From positions 21,863,024-21,927,023 of the forward strand of contig OY987231.1 in assembly GCA_963920705.1 (NCBI GenBank): 64,000 nucleotides of DNA, given 5' to 3'. The translations under genes and the position numbers were made by a program. Below the pieces are notes generated by a model. It did not search any database and had not been told where the DNA came from. It saw nothing but the letters and a program-made list of their open reading frames with translations. Position 1 is the first letter of the stretch, and each line of letters starts with the position of its first letter. Of this stretch, positions 13,351-24,754 are shown piece after piece. This DNA is from Odiellus spinosus (Eukaryota > Arthropoda > Arachnida > Opiliones > Phalangiidae).

Positions 13351-13769
13351 TATCATCGCGCGCCCCACTTACCAAAAATAGTTCGCTTTATTAAGCTATC
13401 AGAAAATGAAAAGGAACTCTATTTTAAATATTCACGATTCAGTGGTAAATTCTTTAGTCAACGAACAAGGCGTCGCTGGTTTATAACATTACAAACTAAT
13501 CCCCTTGAAAGTGGACATAACATTTTTCTGCATTGCAGCAATATCGTAGACAAAAACGTATTGCACCATTAGAAAGTAGACATTCCGTAGTATAATTCAA
13601 AAATAATACAATTGAACCAAGCCACCCAGAAAGAGACTGAATCAATTCCGAGCTTTGAATTACAAATCAATTTTCCGTTTTCTAAGCTCGGAAGTAAAGT
13701 CAGAAGTAGATCGTTATGAAAGTGAGGCACTAATCTAATAAATTGTAATTGCATTCTTGCTTACCTTCA

Positions 13770-13910
13770 GAAAAGGTGGGAAATTGAAGTCCAAATGGAA
13801 TTTGAGTAGCATTTTCGGAAAGATAGTTAAAAAACTATTCAATTTATATATACATATGTCATACAAATTATCTACCGCAACAGTAAAAATTACAATTTTA
13901 TAATCACCAT
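13770..13910. repeat. Family F relic
   Basis: This shares with 14934-15065 the word order CCAAATGGAATTTGAGTAGC, then TTAAAAAAC-ATTCAA, then TATATACATATGTCAT, then GCAACAGTAAAAATT. The pair lies 1.2 kb apart in direct orientation. Ends are decayed. Confidence 0.7.
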
Positions 13911-14001
13911 TTTCCACACTTCAATTTAGAACGTTTGGAATTAAGCTTTATTATTAACGCGTCCAAATAACGGAAATACTTTCCTTCAGGCTTACTTTGA
14001 A

Positions 14002-14293
14002 CAAGAAGGATCAGATAAGGAGAGGAAAAGTGGGAACGGCGCGACTCCTACTGCGTCGGCCTAAACTCCCACTCTGGGAGAACGGGGGACAGACGGGGGT
14101 AGAGATGCTTCGTGGTAAATTGTTGTCACGTGGGTAAAACGAATCCTTTATGAGACGCGCTAGCTAGCGACCACGTGACAACAGTTTACCTCGAGAATTT
14201 CCTATCCCCCCTTTCCACCCGAGTGGGAGGTTGGCTCTTCTCTCTCTAACTCAACGCAGCCCCACTTTTCCTCTCCTTATCTGATCCTTCTTG
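14002..14293 (+). mobile_element. MITE family B, copy 1
   Basis: The 292-bp element begins CAAGAAGGATCAGATAAGGA and ends with its inverted match. Terminal inverted repeats are about 35 bp, with an internal palindromic core around GTCACGTGG...CCACGTGAC and GCTAGCTAGC. It is flanked by a perfect 7-bp duplication, CTTTGAA. It has no coding capacity. Confidence 0.97.
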
Positions 14294-14933
14294 CTTTGAA
14301 CGCGGATCGATCCGGTAAGAGAGAGAACCATTATAAGGATAGTGAGTGCGTCCCTTCTCCTATTATCGCCATCTGTTAAAAAAATATAATTTCAGAAATG
14401 GGACGAAAACATCCGATTCTATAATCGAAAAACTCTGCGTGGACTTTTATTTTTGTTCAGATTTTGATTGCTTTTGAATTAATTAAGGTTGGCCGGGAAA
14501 ACGAGAAATCGTGGAGATTTTCGAGGCAAATTAAATTTGCAAAGCCCCTTGATGCAACGTAAAAATTGGAAAGTTTCCGCGCCGTTTAATTATTTAATCA
14601 ACAAAAAGGCCAGGCTGCAACTACGAACAACGAACGAATAGCTGTTTTCTAACTTAACAAGCGTTTTATTTTTCCTCGGCGGTGGTCTGGAAATTTCTAA
14701 TAACCAAAATAATACCGAGTTTTATTATTTAAATCTGCGGATTCCAGACCAATTACTTTTGCCTGGAACTATGGGGATCCCTCTAGGTTTTCAGCCCTTT
14801 GATATAAACGCTAAAATACACCTCTGTTATAACCAAAAAAATCTCTTCATTTTAACGGGTGCAAATTATACGATGACCTAGGGTACGGAGAACTTCACAT
14901 TAAATAAAAAAAAAATCTGAGCCATAATAGAAT
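14294..14933. other. Intergenic DNA, no gene seen
   Basis: This is AT-rich sequence between two repeat copies. I see no exon-like segment with matching splice sites. Confidence 0.5.
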
Positions 14934-15065
14934 TTCTCCAGATGGAAATTGAGTAGCATTTTCGTAAAAATCGTTAAAAAACGATTCAAAATATATATAC
15001 ATATGTCATAGAAATATTTACTGCAACAGTAAAAATTCAAATTTTATAATCGCCATATTTTCGAA
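14934..15065. repeat. Family F relic
   Basis: Direct-orientation partner of the copy at 13770-13910, with the words ATGGAAATTGAGTAGCATTT and ATATATACATATGTCAT. It is diverged and truncated. Confidence 0.7.
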
Positions 15066-15945
15066 ATTTTAAAAATAAAAGTTCCCCGCAATACTACGTC
15101 ATCACTATGGTCACATGGCTACCGTACGTTGATTCTGGCGCGTTCTTGCACCAGTGCTAAGGTTGCTTGGGGGCGGTCTTTATCGTAAAAGTACTTAATC
15201 CGGAAAGTCTACCTTTGATATTAATTACTTTGAAATGAAGAGCGTCATATATCATAAAAAAAAAATACCTATATATGTTTGACGTTTTTATTTTGAAGTT
15301 TCTCAAAAACACATCATTCAATTATGAATACGGCCTGTCAAAAGTATGATAAAAACAAACTCCACGCAATTTCTACATAAATTATTCTGTTAATCGGTAA
15401 TGTTTGGGATCGTTACGCGCCTGACGTATAGTGCCAATTTGGTCTCATTTTACAGGTATCTTTGAGCTGATAATAAAACTCGTATATTTACTAAAAAAAA
15501 CAACGATTCGCAGGGAAAACAAGGAAAATTCAGGGAATTTGAAAATGAACCATAAAAGTCAGGGAATTTAAAGATATTTTAAAAAGTCAGGGAAAAGTCA
15601 GGGAATTTAAAGATCTTTCAAGAAGCCAGGAAATTATAATCAGTCTGCGGAAAGGATTCTCAGCTGACCGTGTCAGTTGTATAGATTAGAACAAAGATAC
15701 GCGTGCAAAAAGTTTGGTGAACGCGATTATATAAAGCATAAAAGGTTAAAAATTGGGTAGTATTACCTGAAACGGTTAGGGAAAATTGAGGAACAGATCA
15801 GGGAAATACCTGGAAAAGTCGAGGAATTTGAATCTGAAAAAAATGTTAGATTTTCCCTTTAAAAAATTAGAGTAACCGAAGTTCTTTTTCCCACATAATT
15901 ATTTCACGGAAATAGTCGGCATCGTCGCTAGGCGATACGCTTTAG
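15066..15945. repeat. Loose repeats of a GTCAGGGAATTTAAAGAT word
   Basis: Between about 15510 and 15835 the phrase CAGGGAATTT recurs in imperfect, unevenly spaced copies. Similar loose arrays occur near 3450-3690 and 27400-28250. The rest of this interval upstream of the receptor promoter shows no gene. Confidence 0.6.
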
Positions 15946-15951
15946 CTTGGC

Positions 15952-15959
15952 TATAAATA
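15952..15959 (+). promoter_or_regulatory. TATA box, putative receptor promoter
   Basis: TATAAATA lies 108 bp upstream of the predicted start codon at 16067. Transcription would begin near 15983-15990, giving a leader of about 80 nt that holds one tiny upstream frame (ATG at 16051, closed after four codons). Its position supports 16067 as the true start of a receptor without an N-terminal domain. Confidence 0.5.
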
Positions 15960-16066
15960 TTTGATACGTTTCTTCGCGAGGAACAGAATTACGAGTATAA
16001 CGAGAGATAATTTTCTGGAAAAAATTCTCGTTTCGGGTCTTATAAGTAATATGTTCGTATTTTAAC

Positions 16067-19000
16067 ATGGTTAGAGTGTTGGGACTGTCTTCTCTAGCGT
16101 TATTGAATAAAACGCTACGAGTCTGTTACATTGAGGTATATTTATTGTTAAGATATGTTCTTTTACTCAAATCACTCGAATAATGAATGAAAATGTTTGA
16201 AATGCTACGTAACGTGATTCGAATTTCAATTATTTGTTTGCAGTTTAAACCATGGACTGTGGTGCGTGAATTACGCAATCGTACTTTCGTTTATGGGATA
16301 GTGTCGGATATATTTGATCCGTTAATGAGATCGTTGAAATTGGAGTAAGTATCTCTTTCGTAATTTCTGTAGTAAAGAAATTAACCTTGTTTAGTGGAAA
16401 TTTATTAAGATTGTTATGCTTATTATAACCGAAGTTCTCAGAATTAATCCAACATTTTACCCAATTAATCATATTATGCGCCCAATTAATTACATGTTTT
16501 GCACCCAATTAAGCATATTTTACACCCAATTAAGCATATTTCTGTAACCTAATTATGTTTTTTGTACGCAATTAATCATATTTTTACCAATTAATCATAT
16601 TTTACCCAATTGATCCTATTTTTCACGCAATTGATCCTATTTTTCACGCAATTGATCCTATTTTTCACGCAATTGATCCTATTTTTCACGCAATTGATCC
16701 TATTTTTCACGCACTTTTATTTTCCACCCAAATAATCATATTTTTCACCCACTTTTATTTTCCACCCAAATAATCATATTTTTCACCCACTTTTATTTTC
16801 CACCCAAATAATCATATTTTTCACCCACTTTTATTTTCCACCCAAATAATCATATTTTTCACCCACTTTTATTTTCCACCCAAATAATCATATTTTTCAA
16901 CCACTTTTATTTTCCACCCAAATAATCATATTTTTCACCCACTTTTATTTTCCACCCAAATAATCATATTTTTCACCCACTTTTATTTTCCACCCAAATA
17001 ATCATATTTTTCACGCACTTTTATTTTCCACCCAAATAATCATATTTTTCAACCACTTTTATTTTCCACCCAAATAATCATATTTTTCAACCAATTAATC
17101 ATATTAATTAATACTATTTTTCACGCAATTGATCCTATTTTTCACGCAATTGATCCTATTTTTCACGCAATTGATCCTATTTTTCACCCACTTTTATTTT
17201 CCACCCAAATAATCATATTTTTCACCCACTTTTATTTTCCACCCAAATAATCATATTTTTCAACCACTTTTATTTTCCACCCAAATAATCATATTTTTCA
17301 ACCACTTTTATTTTCCACCCAAATAATCATATTTTTCAACCAATTAATCATATTAATTAATATTATTTTTCATGCAATTAATCCTATTTTTCACTCACAT
17401 TGTCAGTTAATCAAACTTTAAAACCTTCCAAAAATTCTATCGATATTCCATTTGATTTTCACGAGAAATCTATAACAGAGCCTCACTTTAACTATTTCAT
17501 TTATTTATAACATGTCCTAGCTCCACTAACATCTGATCCTCCAAAGCCGTTATTACCTTCGATTTTATTTTCAAAATATATTATTTATTATAGTCCGTCT
17601 AAACCGAGAGAAATATAAGACTGACAAAAAAAAATATCAATTTAAATTTATTGCTTATTTAATAATGACCATGCTGACAAAATATATATATATTTTGTAA
17701 CCCTATATAATATAGATACGAATTTGTCAGAGCGAGGGAAAATGAATTTGGCAGTTACATCGATGAAAATGATACTTGGACGGGCGTCATTGGAACTTTG
17801 CAAAGAGACGTAAGAACTTTCACACGAAATCCAATGATTTTTTGGTTTTGTTTAACGCGATTTCACTTTTTATCCTCCACCGAGTCCCAACAGTAGACCT
17901 TTGGTTCACACTACCCCAGGGTGACCACTTTTCCTATATTTTTCCTATATTTTCACCTCCTTCCTATTTTCTCCTATAATTTAATGTCAATTCCTATAAT
18001 CTCCTATATTTCTACTCAAAATCTCTAGTTAAAGGGAGAATGCAACCTAATTACAAATGATTTTTTTATCGATTCCTTATCGTTTAAATAGGCCTAATCC
18101 ACCGATAAAAAGTTTCCAATACAAATATTAAACTAGAAATAAATTTAAAACTTACCCTGAAAATAGGCTTAGCGGGATTCATGGAGATCCTGAATCGCGT
18201 CCGTGTAAGGTCTAGCGACCAATGAGCGAAGGCCCGTCGTTCACGCGAGATCTCCAAGAGACTTACGTCGCGCGCGATTGGTCGCTAGACCTTACACGCG
18301 AGGAAAACAGGAGCTCCATGAATCCCACTAAGCCTATTTTCAGGGTAAGTTTTAAATTTATTTCTAGTTTAATATTTGTTTGTAAATTTTTTAAATAGTG
18401 GATTAGGCCTCTTTAAACAATAAGGAATCGATAAAAAATCACTTGTTGTTAGGTTGCATCCTCCCTTTAAGGGTAAAGTTCTAAATCATACTGTCAGCTG
18501 TAGCTGTATAAGATTATTTTAGCTTAACTTTAGCTTAGTCAAATTAGTTTTTCACTAAAATTGGTTGAAATTATAAATTTATCATCAGAAGCCGATGAAA
18601 CCCTCCTTTGAAGTCTATTACTCCCGGCTCTCTGTATGGGTTATTCTCAAAAGGCGCGATTCGTACGCCTCCTAACGGTAGATGTTTTCGGAGCGGGAGT
18701 TCGTCGAGCGAATATCTCTAGCAGCCTTGGAGTTCGTCCAAAAACGTCGTCGTTTGTGGAGAGAGAGAATTTGCAATTTTCCGTAGACAGGGGGATAAAG
18801 TAGGACCCCTTCTAACTCGTAAAATTGGGAATTTTACCCATACAGAGGGGAGCGCTATATGGAACATTGGAGTAGTAGACTTCAAAGGAGGGTTTCATCG
18901 GCTTCTGTTATCAATATTTTCGTTATTTACTATATTGTGCGCTTTAAACCATATCGTAATTTCCCACTAAAGCCCTTTACAGTGTTTTGCTCACGTGATG

Positions 19001-22000
19001 TCAAAGTTTCATGTCCGCGTACGTTCTTCGTATGATCTGATAATGAAACGTGTTATCCGTCATTTTTTCTGGAAATTAATGTATTCGATACGAAAATCCA
19101 TTTTCTTTGGTAGGAAGCCGATATGTGCGTGATGCAGATGTTCCCTTCTTTAGAAAGGTCAAGAGTGGTCGATTTTAGTTCACCGTTTCATTTCACGTAT
19201 ACCGCAATTTTAAGTGGAAAACCTAATGTCGTTGTTGGTGCTGATTATTCATTCTTCAAATTTTCGCAAGTGGTAAGCACTTACGATTCTAATACTTTTT
19301 ATAAAGGGGGAATGAAACCCTACAATAGATAAAATCAAAGCGATTTTTAAATTGATCGGAATTGTTTTAAGCGCCATCTGTTCACAACTCTTAAGCTTAG
19401 TTTTTAAATAATTTAATTTCGAAATAAGCTCTAGCTGCTCACGTGATTGGCTGGAGACTCTTTAACGGTGAATTTTCAAACTCTTCATGGATCCTTGTTA
19501 AGCCTTCTTTCGGATTAAGTTAAAAAAATTCGTTTAGAGAATATGGCCTAAAATTTATAAAATTTCTTGACATTGCCAGCTATAATTTTTCCTTTATATA
19601 TTCTTATTTTATAAGTTAAGGAGTTATATTAATAGCGTCAGAAGCCGATGAAACCCTCCTTTGAAGTCTATTACTCCCTGGTCTTGTCTACCCCTCTCTG
19701 TATGGGCTAGTTTCAAAAAGCGCGATTCGTACACCTCCTAACGGTAGATATTTTCGGAGCGGGAGTTCGTCGAGCGAATATCTCTAGCAGCCTCGGAGTT
19801 CGTCAAAAAAACGTCGCCGTTTGTGGAGAGAGAGAATTTCCAATTTTCCGTAGACAGGGGGGTATGAAGTAGGACCCCTCCGATCTCGTAAAATTGTGAA
19901 TTTTACCCATACAGAGAGGAGTGCTTTATGGAACATTAGAGTAGTAGACTTCAAAGGAGGGTTTCATCTACTTCTGATAGCGTGTAAATTTGCCAGAATT
20001 TTGACCTACTATTTTAAAGCACGCGTATACTTCGTGGATTCGTAATTAGGCTGAATCATAGTTTAATTTGCAATAATACAAAGTATAGCTTAAAGCTCGA
20101 CGTTGTCTGATAAGATTGTCGAGCTGCGAACATTTGGCGCCAGAAATCGAACCATCGCCTTCTTTTATCAAAATGGGATTTAAAAGCCGATAAAAATTTA
20201 GAAATTTCTCTTTTGTGTTAGATTTGCTAAGAATCTCGTATGGCTTTTTTTTTAATCTCGCATCTCCGGCATCTTATTTTCTGATAAAAATTAATTCACT
20301 CATCTGTAATCGATATATAATTTATCCGTCGGTAACCGGCTACAAATCCTTTGTTAGTCTTTTATCGCCTCTAGACCGAGGCTTATACGAAGCTTAAATG
20401 GAAGTTAATTCCATTTGGCGCCTATAGTTAATCCCCTATTTGCGATTATTTTATTTAATAGATCAGATCAGATACTTTTAAATAAACTATAGATGGTTCG
20501 TAACTTATCGGTATAATACTAAAGATATTATTCAAGTCACGCTACTTGATTCGTTTCGTGCCTTGTCAAAGTCCCTTTGAAAGATACTTTAACCTATGGA
20601 AGGACAGCATGAAGTCCTCTACGCTAGAATGTTTCTAGATTTTGATTTGGATCACCCGTTATATTTTACCCAAAGTACCAAAGCTTGTTTGTAATCGTGA
20701 TGCTTTTTGAAGGTTCTGATGTCTTTCGGTCTCTCGTTACTTTTGTTGTCAGTCTTGATATCCGCGTTTGACCAATTGCAAAATCGAAATGGCTATCTCC
20801 GCAATCTGTACCGTCGGGTCATGGACTTTCTCTCGATCTCTTTACGTCAACGTTAGTTAAATCTATGACTATTAACTACTGAACAATATCGTAAAGAAGA
20901 ATAATAAAACCTGGCGTACATAAGCGTCCTCTAACGGAAAACATTGGCAAAAGTAGTAACTAACTAAACCTCTGGATAAAGAATAGGCAGACGCTCACTT
21001 GAGTTTTGCTAGTTCTTACTTTAGACTAGAGCTGTTTGCCCTTGGAGGACGCTTATGGACGCCAGGTTTGGTTATTCCTCGTTATTAAGTGTCCATTAGT
21101 TAATAGTCCTAGATAAAATGATGAAAAGGTTCCTATATATAATGAACGTAGAAAAATGAAAATGCGTTTAATTTTATTTGCGCAGCGATTCAATTTATGC
21201 CAAAATCAATACCAGTAAATGTGCTGTTCTCCTTTTGGTGGATGTGCAACCTGTTCTTTCTTAACATCGTTTCGTGCTACTTAAAAGCCAAATTCGTCCT
21301 CAGGACGGCCTACGTCATCGATACTCTCGAACAAGTTATTGAATCACCGACTGTGAAACCTATTTTAACATCAATGAATTTTTTCTTCGATTTCTTCAGG
21401 GTATATATTTATTAACAAAAAATATATTAATTCTAATTCAGAGATTATCGCTACATTTAGATGGTTTTTAGCCTTCGGTTCATTCCTACAATAGGGTTTA
21501 ACACCAATATCTAATTAGTTCCTCTAATTTATGTCGTCGTGACTCTAATAACGAAACGTATTAAGCTGAGGAATAAGAACGTCTACTTCTTTTATGGACC
21601 AAATAGGGTACAAATATTGTAATTCTCTCTCAATTAGATTTAAATTAATTCTTGATATTAATAAGAATGTCTTACGAAAATTCAGCATTTAAGTCTAAAC
21701 AGAAGCCGATGAAACCCTCCTTTGAAGTCTATTACTCCCGGGTCTTGTCTACACCTCTCTGTATGGGTTATTCTCAAAAGGCGCGATTCGTACGCCTCCT
21801 AACGGTAGATGTTTTCGGAGCGGGAGCTCGTCGAGCGAATATCTCTAGCAGCCTTGGAGTTCGTCCAAAAACGACGTCGTTTGTGGAGAGAGAGAATTTC
21901 CAATTTTCCGTATACAGGGGGGATGAAGTAGGACCCCTCCGATCTCGTAAAATTGTGAATTTTACCCATACAGAGAGGAGCGCTATATGGAACATTGGAG

Positions 22001-23941
22001 TAGTAGACTTCAAAGGAGGTTTTCATCGGCTTCTGGTCTAAATTATAATTAAGTTTCATCATGGTATAGAAACTTACTTTATGAATGAGACTGACACTTC
22101 ATGGATTAACTTAATTTTTTTTTAATTACTAACCGTGGTGAATTATTGACACTGGTGAATAAATTAAATATAAAATATTTTCACGATGGATGCACAACGA
22201 GACAATTAAAATACGTCAAAATATATTGGTTAACAAGCTCCAATACGTACTCAAAAGTTTGAATTATCGTTTAACTGATTTAAATTGTACCATTCAACAG
22301 ACAGCGACGGACAACTTGTACTTATCGATTTGGATTCAGGCTTTGGTTACCGGTGGGGTTCTAAGAGATGCCAAGTCTTACTCGAAAGAATTGATGGCGG
22401 AAGTTCGTTCGGGAAATAGCCTGATAATTGACGTATACCCGGAGCTGATGAAAATTACTACGGAGAACTGTGAACGTTACGCTTACTATCTCGGAAGTGA
22501 TAAATTTCTATGGCAAGCCAACACCTTCGCCTTGTCCAAAAACTTCGACAAAGCGACCTTGGAAATCATGAATGTCAGGTGAGATACAATTTGTGATTGT
22601 ACGAGCCATTTTTTTCCCTCGAACTATGGCCCAATTAACTGTCGCGATTGGTTGGCCAAACCCAACCTTTCACACACTTAACAAAAATAATAAATTCAGT
22701 TTACCAATTTTTACGAACAGTCAGTCATTATAGGTGTGACCAGAGGTATATAATAACCCCCTTCGGGGGGAAGTATGAAAGGTAGGCAAAATCGACGAAC
22801 AACAATTGCCCGGCGTAAATCGCGGCGGATCGACACACCGCTTTACTCCCAAAAAATAGTTACACCATTTTGAACCTCACTAAATTTTCCCTACGCACAC
22901 TTCCGGAACTCGCGAGCTGAAGTCAACCTTCGACTCCATTTTAACAGACAGCCTGACTCCTGAGACAGGAAGTTCCAAACACAAATCGAGCCGTCTTGTT
23001 TATACAAAGACCATTTACTAGAGTAGCGACATTGAGAAGTCCAGCGCGAGCTAGTGGCCTAGATAGTCAGCAGCGGGCTCTTGTTGTTCGTGATTTTTAG
23101 CATTGGTAGTATAGGGGCTTTCATACTTCCCCCCGAAGGGGGTTATTATATACCTCTGGTGTGACGTAACATCTTTTGTCACATCAAGTTTTCTTTCGAA
23201 TGTTATTTAGATTTAAAGGTTAATTTCATTCGCTTTGAACTCGAGTTGCCCCAAGTAGTTGGAGGTGAAAATTGTCCAATGTGAAAGACCCTATAATCAA
23301 AAGTATATAAAATTCATTTTTGAAGAAGTTCTTATATAACTTGCTAAATAAAATATCAGAGTTTCGTTTAAATTTCAATATTTTATTACCCCTTGAGCAA
23401 AAGTATATAAAATATATAATAGATATCAAGCACGATTTTATCTTCAATACCATATTATTTTCTATATATAATGGATTTAAAATAAAATAGGTTAAATTGT
23501 TTTCCGCAGTGAATAAGGAACAAGCATAAACTATACCTTTTTTTCATTAAAAAATGCAGGTTACTTCAGTACGCGTCAACGAAACAGATGTCCAGATTCG
23601 ATCGCGAACAAAGCCACAAGATGATATCTTGCGTCTGGTTGGACGACGATTCGAGTTTTGCAAACTCCCCCATCGCGTTTGAGGATTTTTTACCATTACT
23701 CGCCATATGGATTGTCGGAATCGTCATTTCAATGACGATGTTATTAGTCGAAGTTGCGGCTCCGAGAGTCTTAAATATCTTTGCGAAAAAACAACGTCAA
23801 CGTCATTTGAGGCGAAAAATTACACCAATTAGGCCTACCGTAATCCAAGATGCAATTACGTTTAATAATATATTAAATGACGAATTTCACCACCACGCTG
23901 CTAAACGGCAGTCGATAAAACATCGAACGTTATCCCAATAA
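16067..23941 (+). CDS. Divergent ionotropic receptor (iGluR-related), 8 exons, 511 aa
   Basis: Predicted ligand-gated cation channel of the protostome ionotropic receptor class, acting in the plasma membrane, usually of sensory neurons. Exons: 16067-16135, 16244-16344, 17716-17809, 19114-19272, 20713-20851, 21186-21400, 22202-22578, 23560-23941. All join in frame and total 1536 nt. The first lobe of the ligand-binding domain starts at once (KTLRVCYIEFKPW, residues 14-26), continues through TWTGVIGTL, and includes SLERSRVVDFSSPF, where R103 aligns with the ligand-carboxylate-binding arginine of glutamate receptors. Membrane segments lie near 142-160, 198-217 (after the pore loop) and 428-447. 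The glutamate-receptor gate motif SYTANLAAF is replaced by SCYLKAKFVLRTAY, which fits an IR and not an AMPA/kainate/NMDA receptor. No amino-terminal domain or clear signal peptide is visible. The start was chosen from a TATA box 108 bp upstream. The least certain boundary is the exon 7 acceptor (CGAG at 22198-22201). Confidence 0.9.
16500..17390. repeat. Compound satellite in receptor intron 2
   Basis: Two unit types alternate in blocks. A 21-bp unit (CACGCAATTGATCCTATTTT) occurs about 4-5 times at 16620-16705 and three times at 17120-17185. A 38-bp unit carrying CCACCCAAATAATCATATTT occurs about 10 times at 16707-17090 and four times at 17187-17340. Looser CCCAATTAATCATATT units flank both ends. 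The block order (short, long, short, long) implies a larger segmental duplication of the whole array. Confidence 0.95.
18033..18466. mobile_element. Foldback MITE family C, copy 1
   Basis: The 434-bp element lies between TTAA duplications (18029-18032 and 18467-18470). It begins AGGGAGAATGCAACCTAA and ends with the inverted match. Nearly the whole element folds on itself with arms of roughly 200 bp, the centre lying around the AGCGACCAATG...CGATTGGTCGCT words. TTAA target and AGGG ends suggest a piggyBac- or Kolobok-type mobiliser. It is located in receptor intron 3. Confidence 0.95.
18586..18907 (+). mobile_element. MITE family A, copy 3
   Basis: The 322-bp copy in receptor intron 3 has both terminal inverted repeats intact. 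Flanking 7-mers TTATCAT and TTATCAA match at six of seven positions. The CCCGGGTCTTGTCTAC segment present in most copies is partly deleted. Confidence 0.95.
19639..19976 (+). mobile_element. MITE family A, copy 4
   Basis: The 338-bp copy in receptor intron 4 is flanked by a perfect 7-bp duplication, ATAGCGT. The right end carries CATCTACTTCTG instead of CATCGGCTTCTG. Confidence 0.97.
20910..21066. mobile_element. Small inverted-repeat element, CCTGGCGT ends
   Basis: Inverted ends CCTGGCGTACATAAGCGTCC and GGACGCTTATGGACGCCAGG enclose about 157 bp in receptor intron 5. The interior word AAAGTAGTAACTAA also occurs in the element at 29854-29994, so the two are probably relatives. No clear target duplication is seen. 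Confidence 0.75.
21700..22035 (+). mobile_element. MITE family A, copy 5
   Basis: The 336-bp copy in receptor intron 6 is flanked by a perfect 7-bp duplication, GTCTAAA. It ends 166 bp before the presumed exon 7 acceptor. Confidence 0.97.
22741..23158. mobile_element. MITE family D, 418 bp
   Basis: Terminal inverted repeats of about 42 bp begin CAGAGGTATATAATAACCCC and contain an internal CCCCCTTCGGGGGG palindrome. The element is flanked by a perfect 7-bp duplication, GTGTGAC, and sits in receptor intron 7. It shares only the CAG...CTG termini and duplication length with family A. It has no coding capacity. Confidence 0.95.
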
Positions 23942-24274
23942 TTATATTCATTCGGACAATTCTCAGGCGTCAAATAGCGTGATGTCTTTCAACCCCGCAT
24001 TTTTAACGAAAAGTTTGGTGTGTTTTCAATTAGCGGGAGCATTACTTTTTTTTTTTCGCGACTTGACATTTCTCGACGAAACCGTAAAAGGGTTAAAAAG
24101 TACCGTGGTAATAATAGGCTGGGACTCTTCTCAGCTACGATTCGATCGTAAAATGACCACGCCGCGTCAGCTTGATTCGGAAGCGCGATGGGAAACCGTA
24201 GATTGGACCACCCGTAGCGAAGAAACCCCAACGCGAGAATTGAAACTTCACAACTTTTATTAGATTGATCATTG

Positions 24275-24280
24275 AATAAA
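24275..24280 (+). terminator. AATAAA poly(A) signal, receptor gene
   Basis: AATAAA lies 334 nt after the receptor stop codon and before the T-box start codon. It gives a plausible 3' untranslated region of about 350 nt. Confidence 0.55.
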
Positions 24281-24754
24281 GATATTTTAAGCGCGGGTCG
24301 ATTTTTGAGATGGTCTGTCAGATACTTATTTTCCCGTTTTAAAGACGTCGCCATGGATGGATTGAGATTATTTTTTGGAAGGCGGAGAAATCGTGGCTTA
24401 TTATATTTGATAACGCCCTTTTCGCTAATTCCTGGGCGATCGAGAGAAACCTCGCGATTCGATGTAGATAAAGAGAACTCGAAAAATCCACCATACGCCA
24501 AGAAGAATTTTATCTTTTAACTTTCAAGTGGTTTCCAAAACGCGCCGTATTTTTCGATATAACTTTTTTTTTGTCGCCACTTATTAACGCCGGTAGGATC
24601 CAGTCCTTGTTTTATCGGTTAACCGTTCTTTGCGCGGCTTCTAATCACGTTCAGCCCCGTCACCTCCGTTAAATTGTATTTAATCAAAAGACAGTTAAAA
24701 ATTAGCTCGATTCAGTACGGGGTGGTAGTTGCGCCGGGTTTAAAGGTATTCGCT

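Noticed and set aside
21652-22062. Open frames of 60-130 codons reading [10 protein letters not shown]... at several places
   Set aside because: They are translations of the family A inverted repeats. The same peptide appears on both strands at every MITE copy, so they are not genes.
23979-24263. 94-codon open frame just after the receptor stop
   Set aside because: It lies in the presumed receptor 3' untranslated region before the AATAAA and shows no domain.
23989-24501. 170-codon minus-strand open frame between the receptor and T-box genes
   Set aside because: No recognisable domain, and plus-strand frames in the same span are also open. It covers the receptor 3' untranslated region and the space before the T-box start. 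I treat it as chance.
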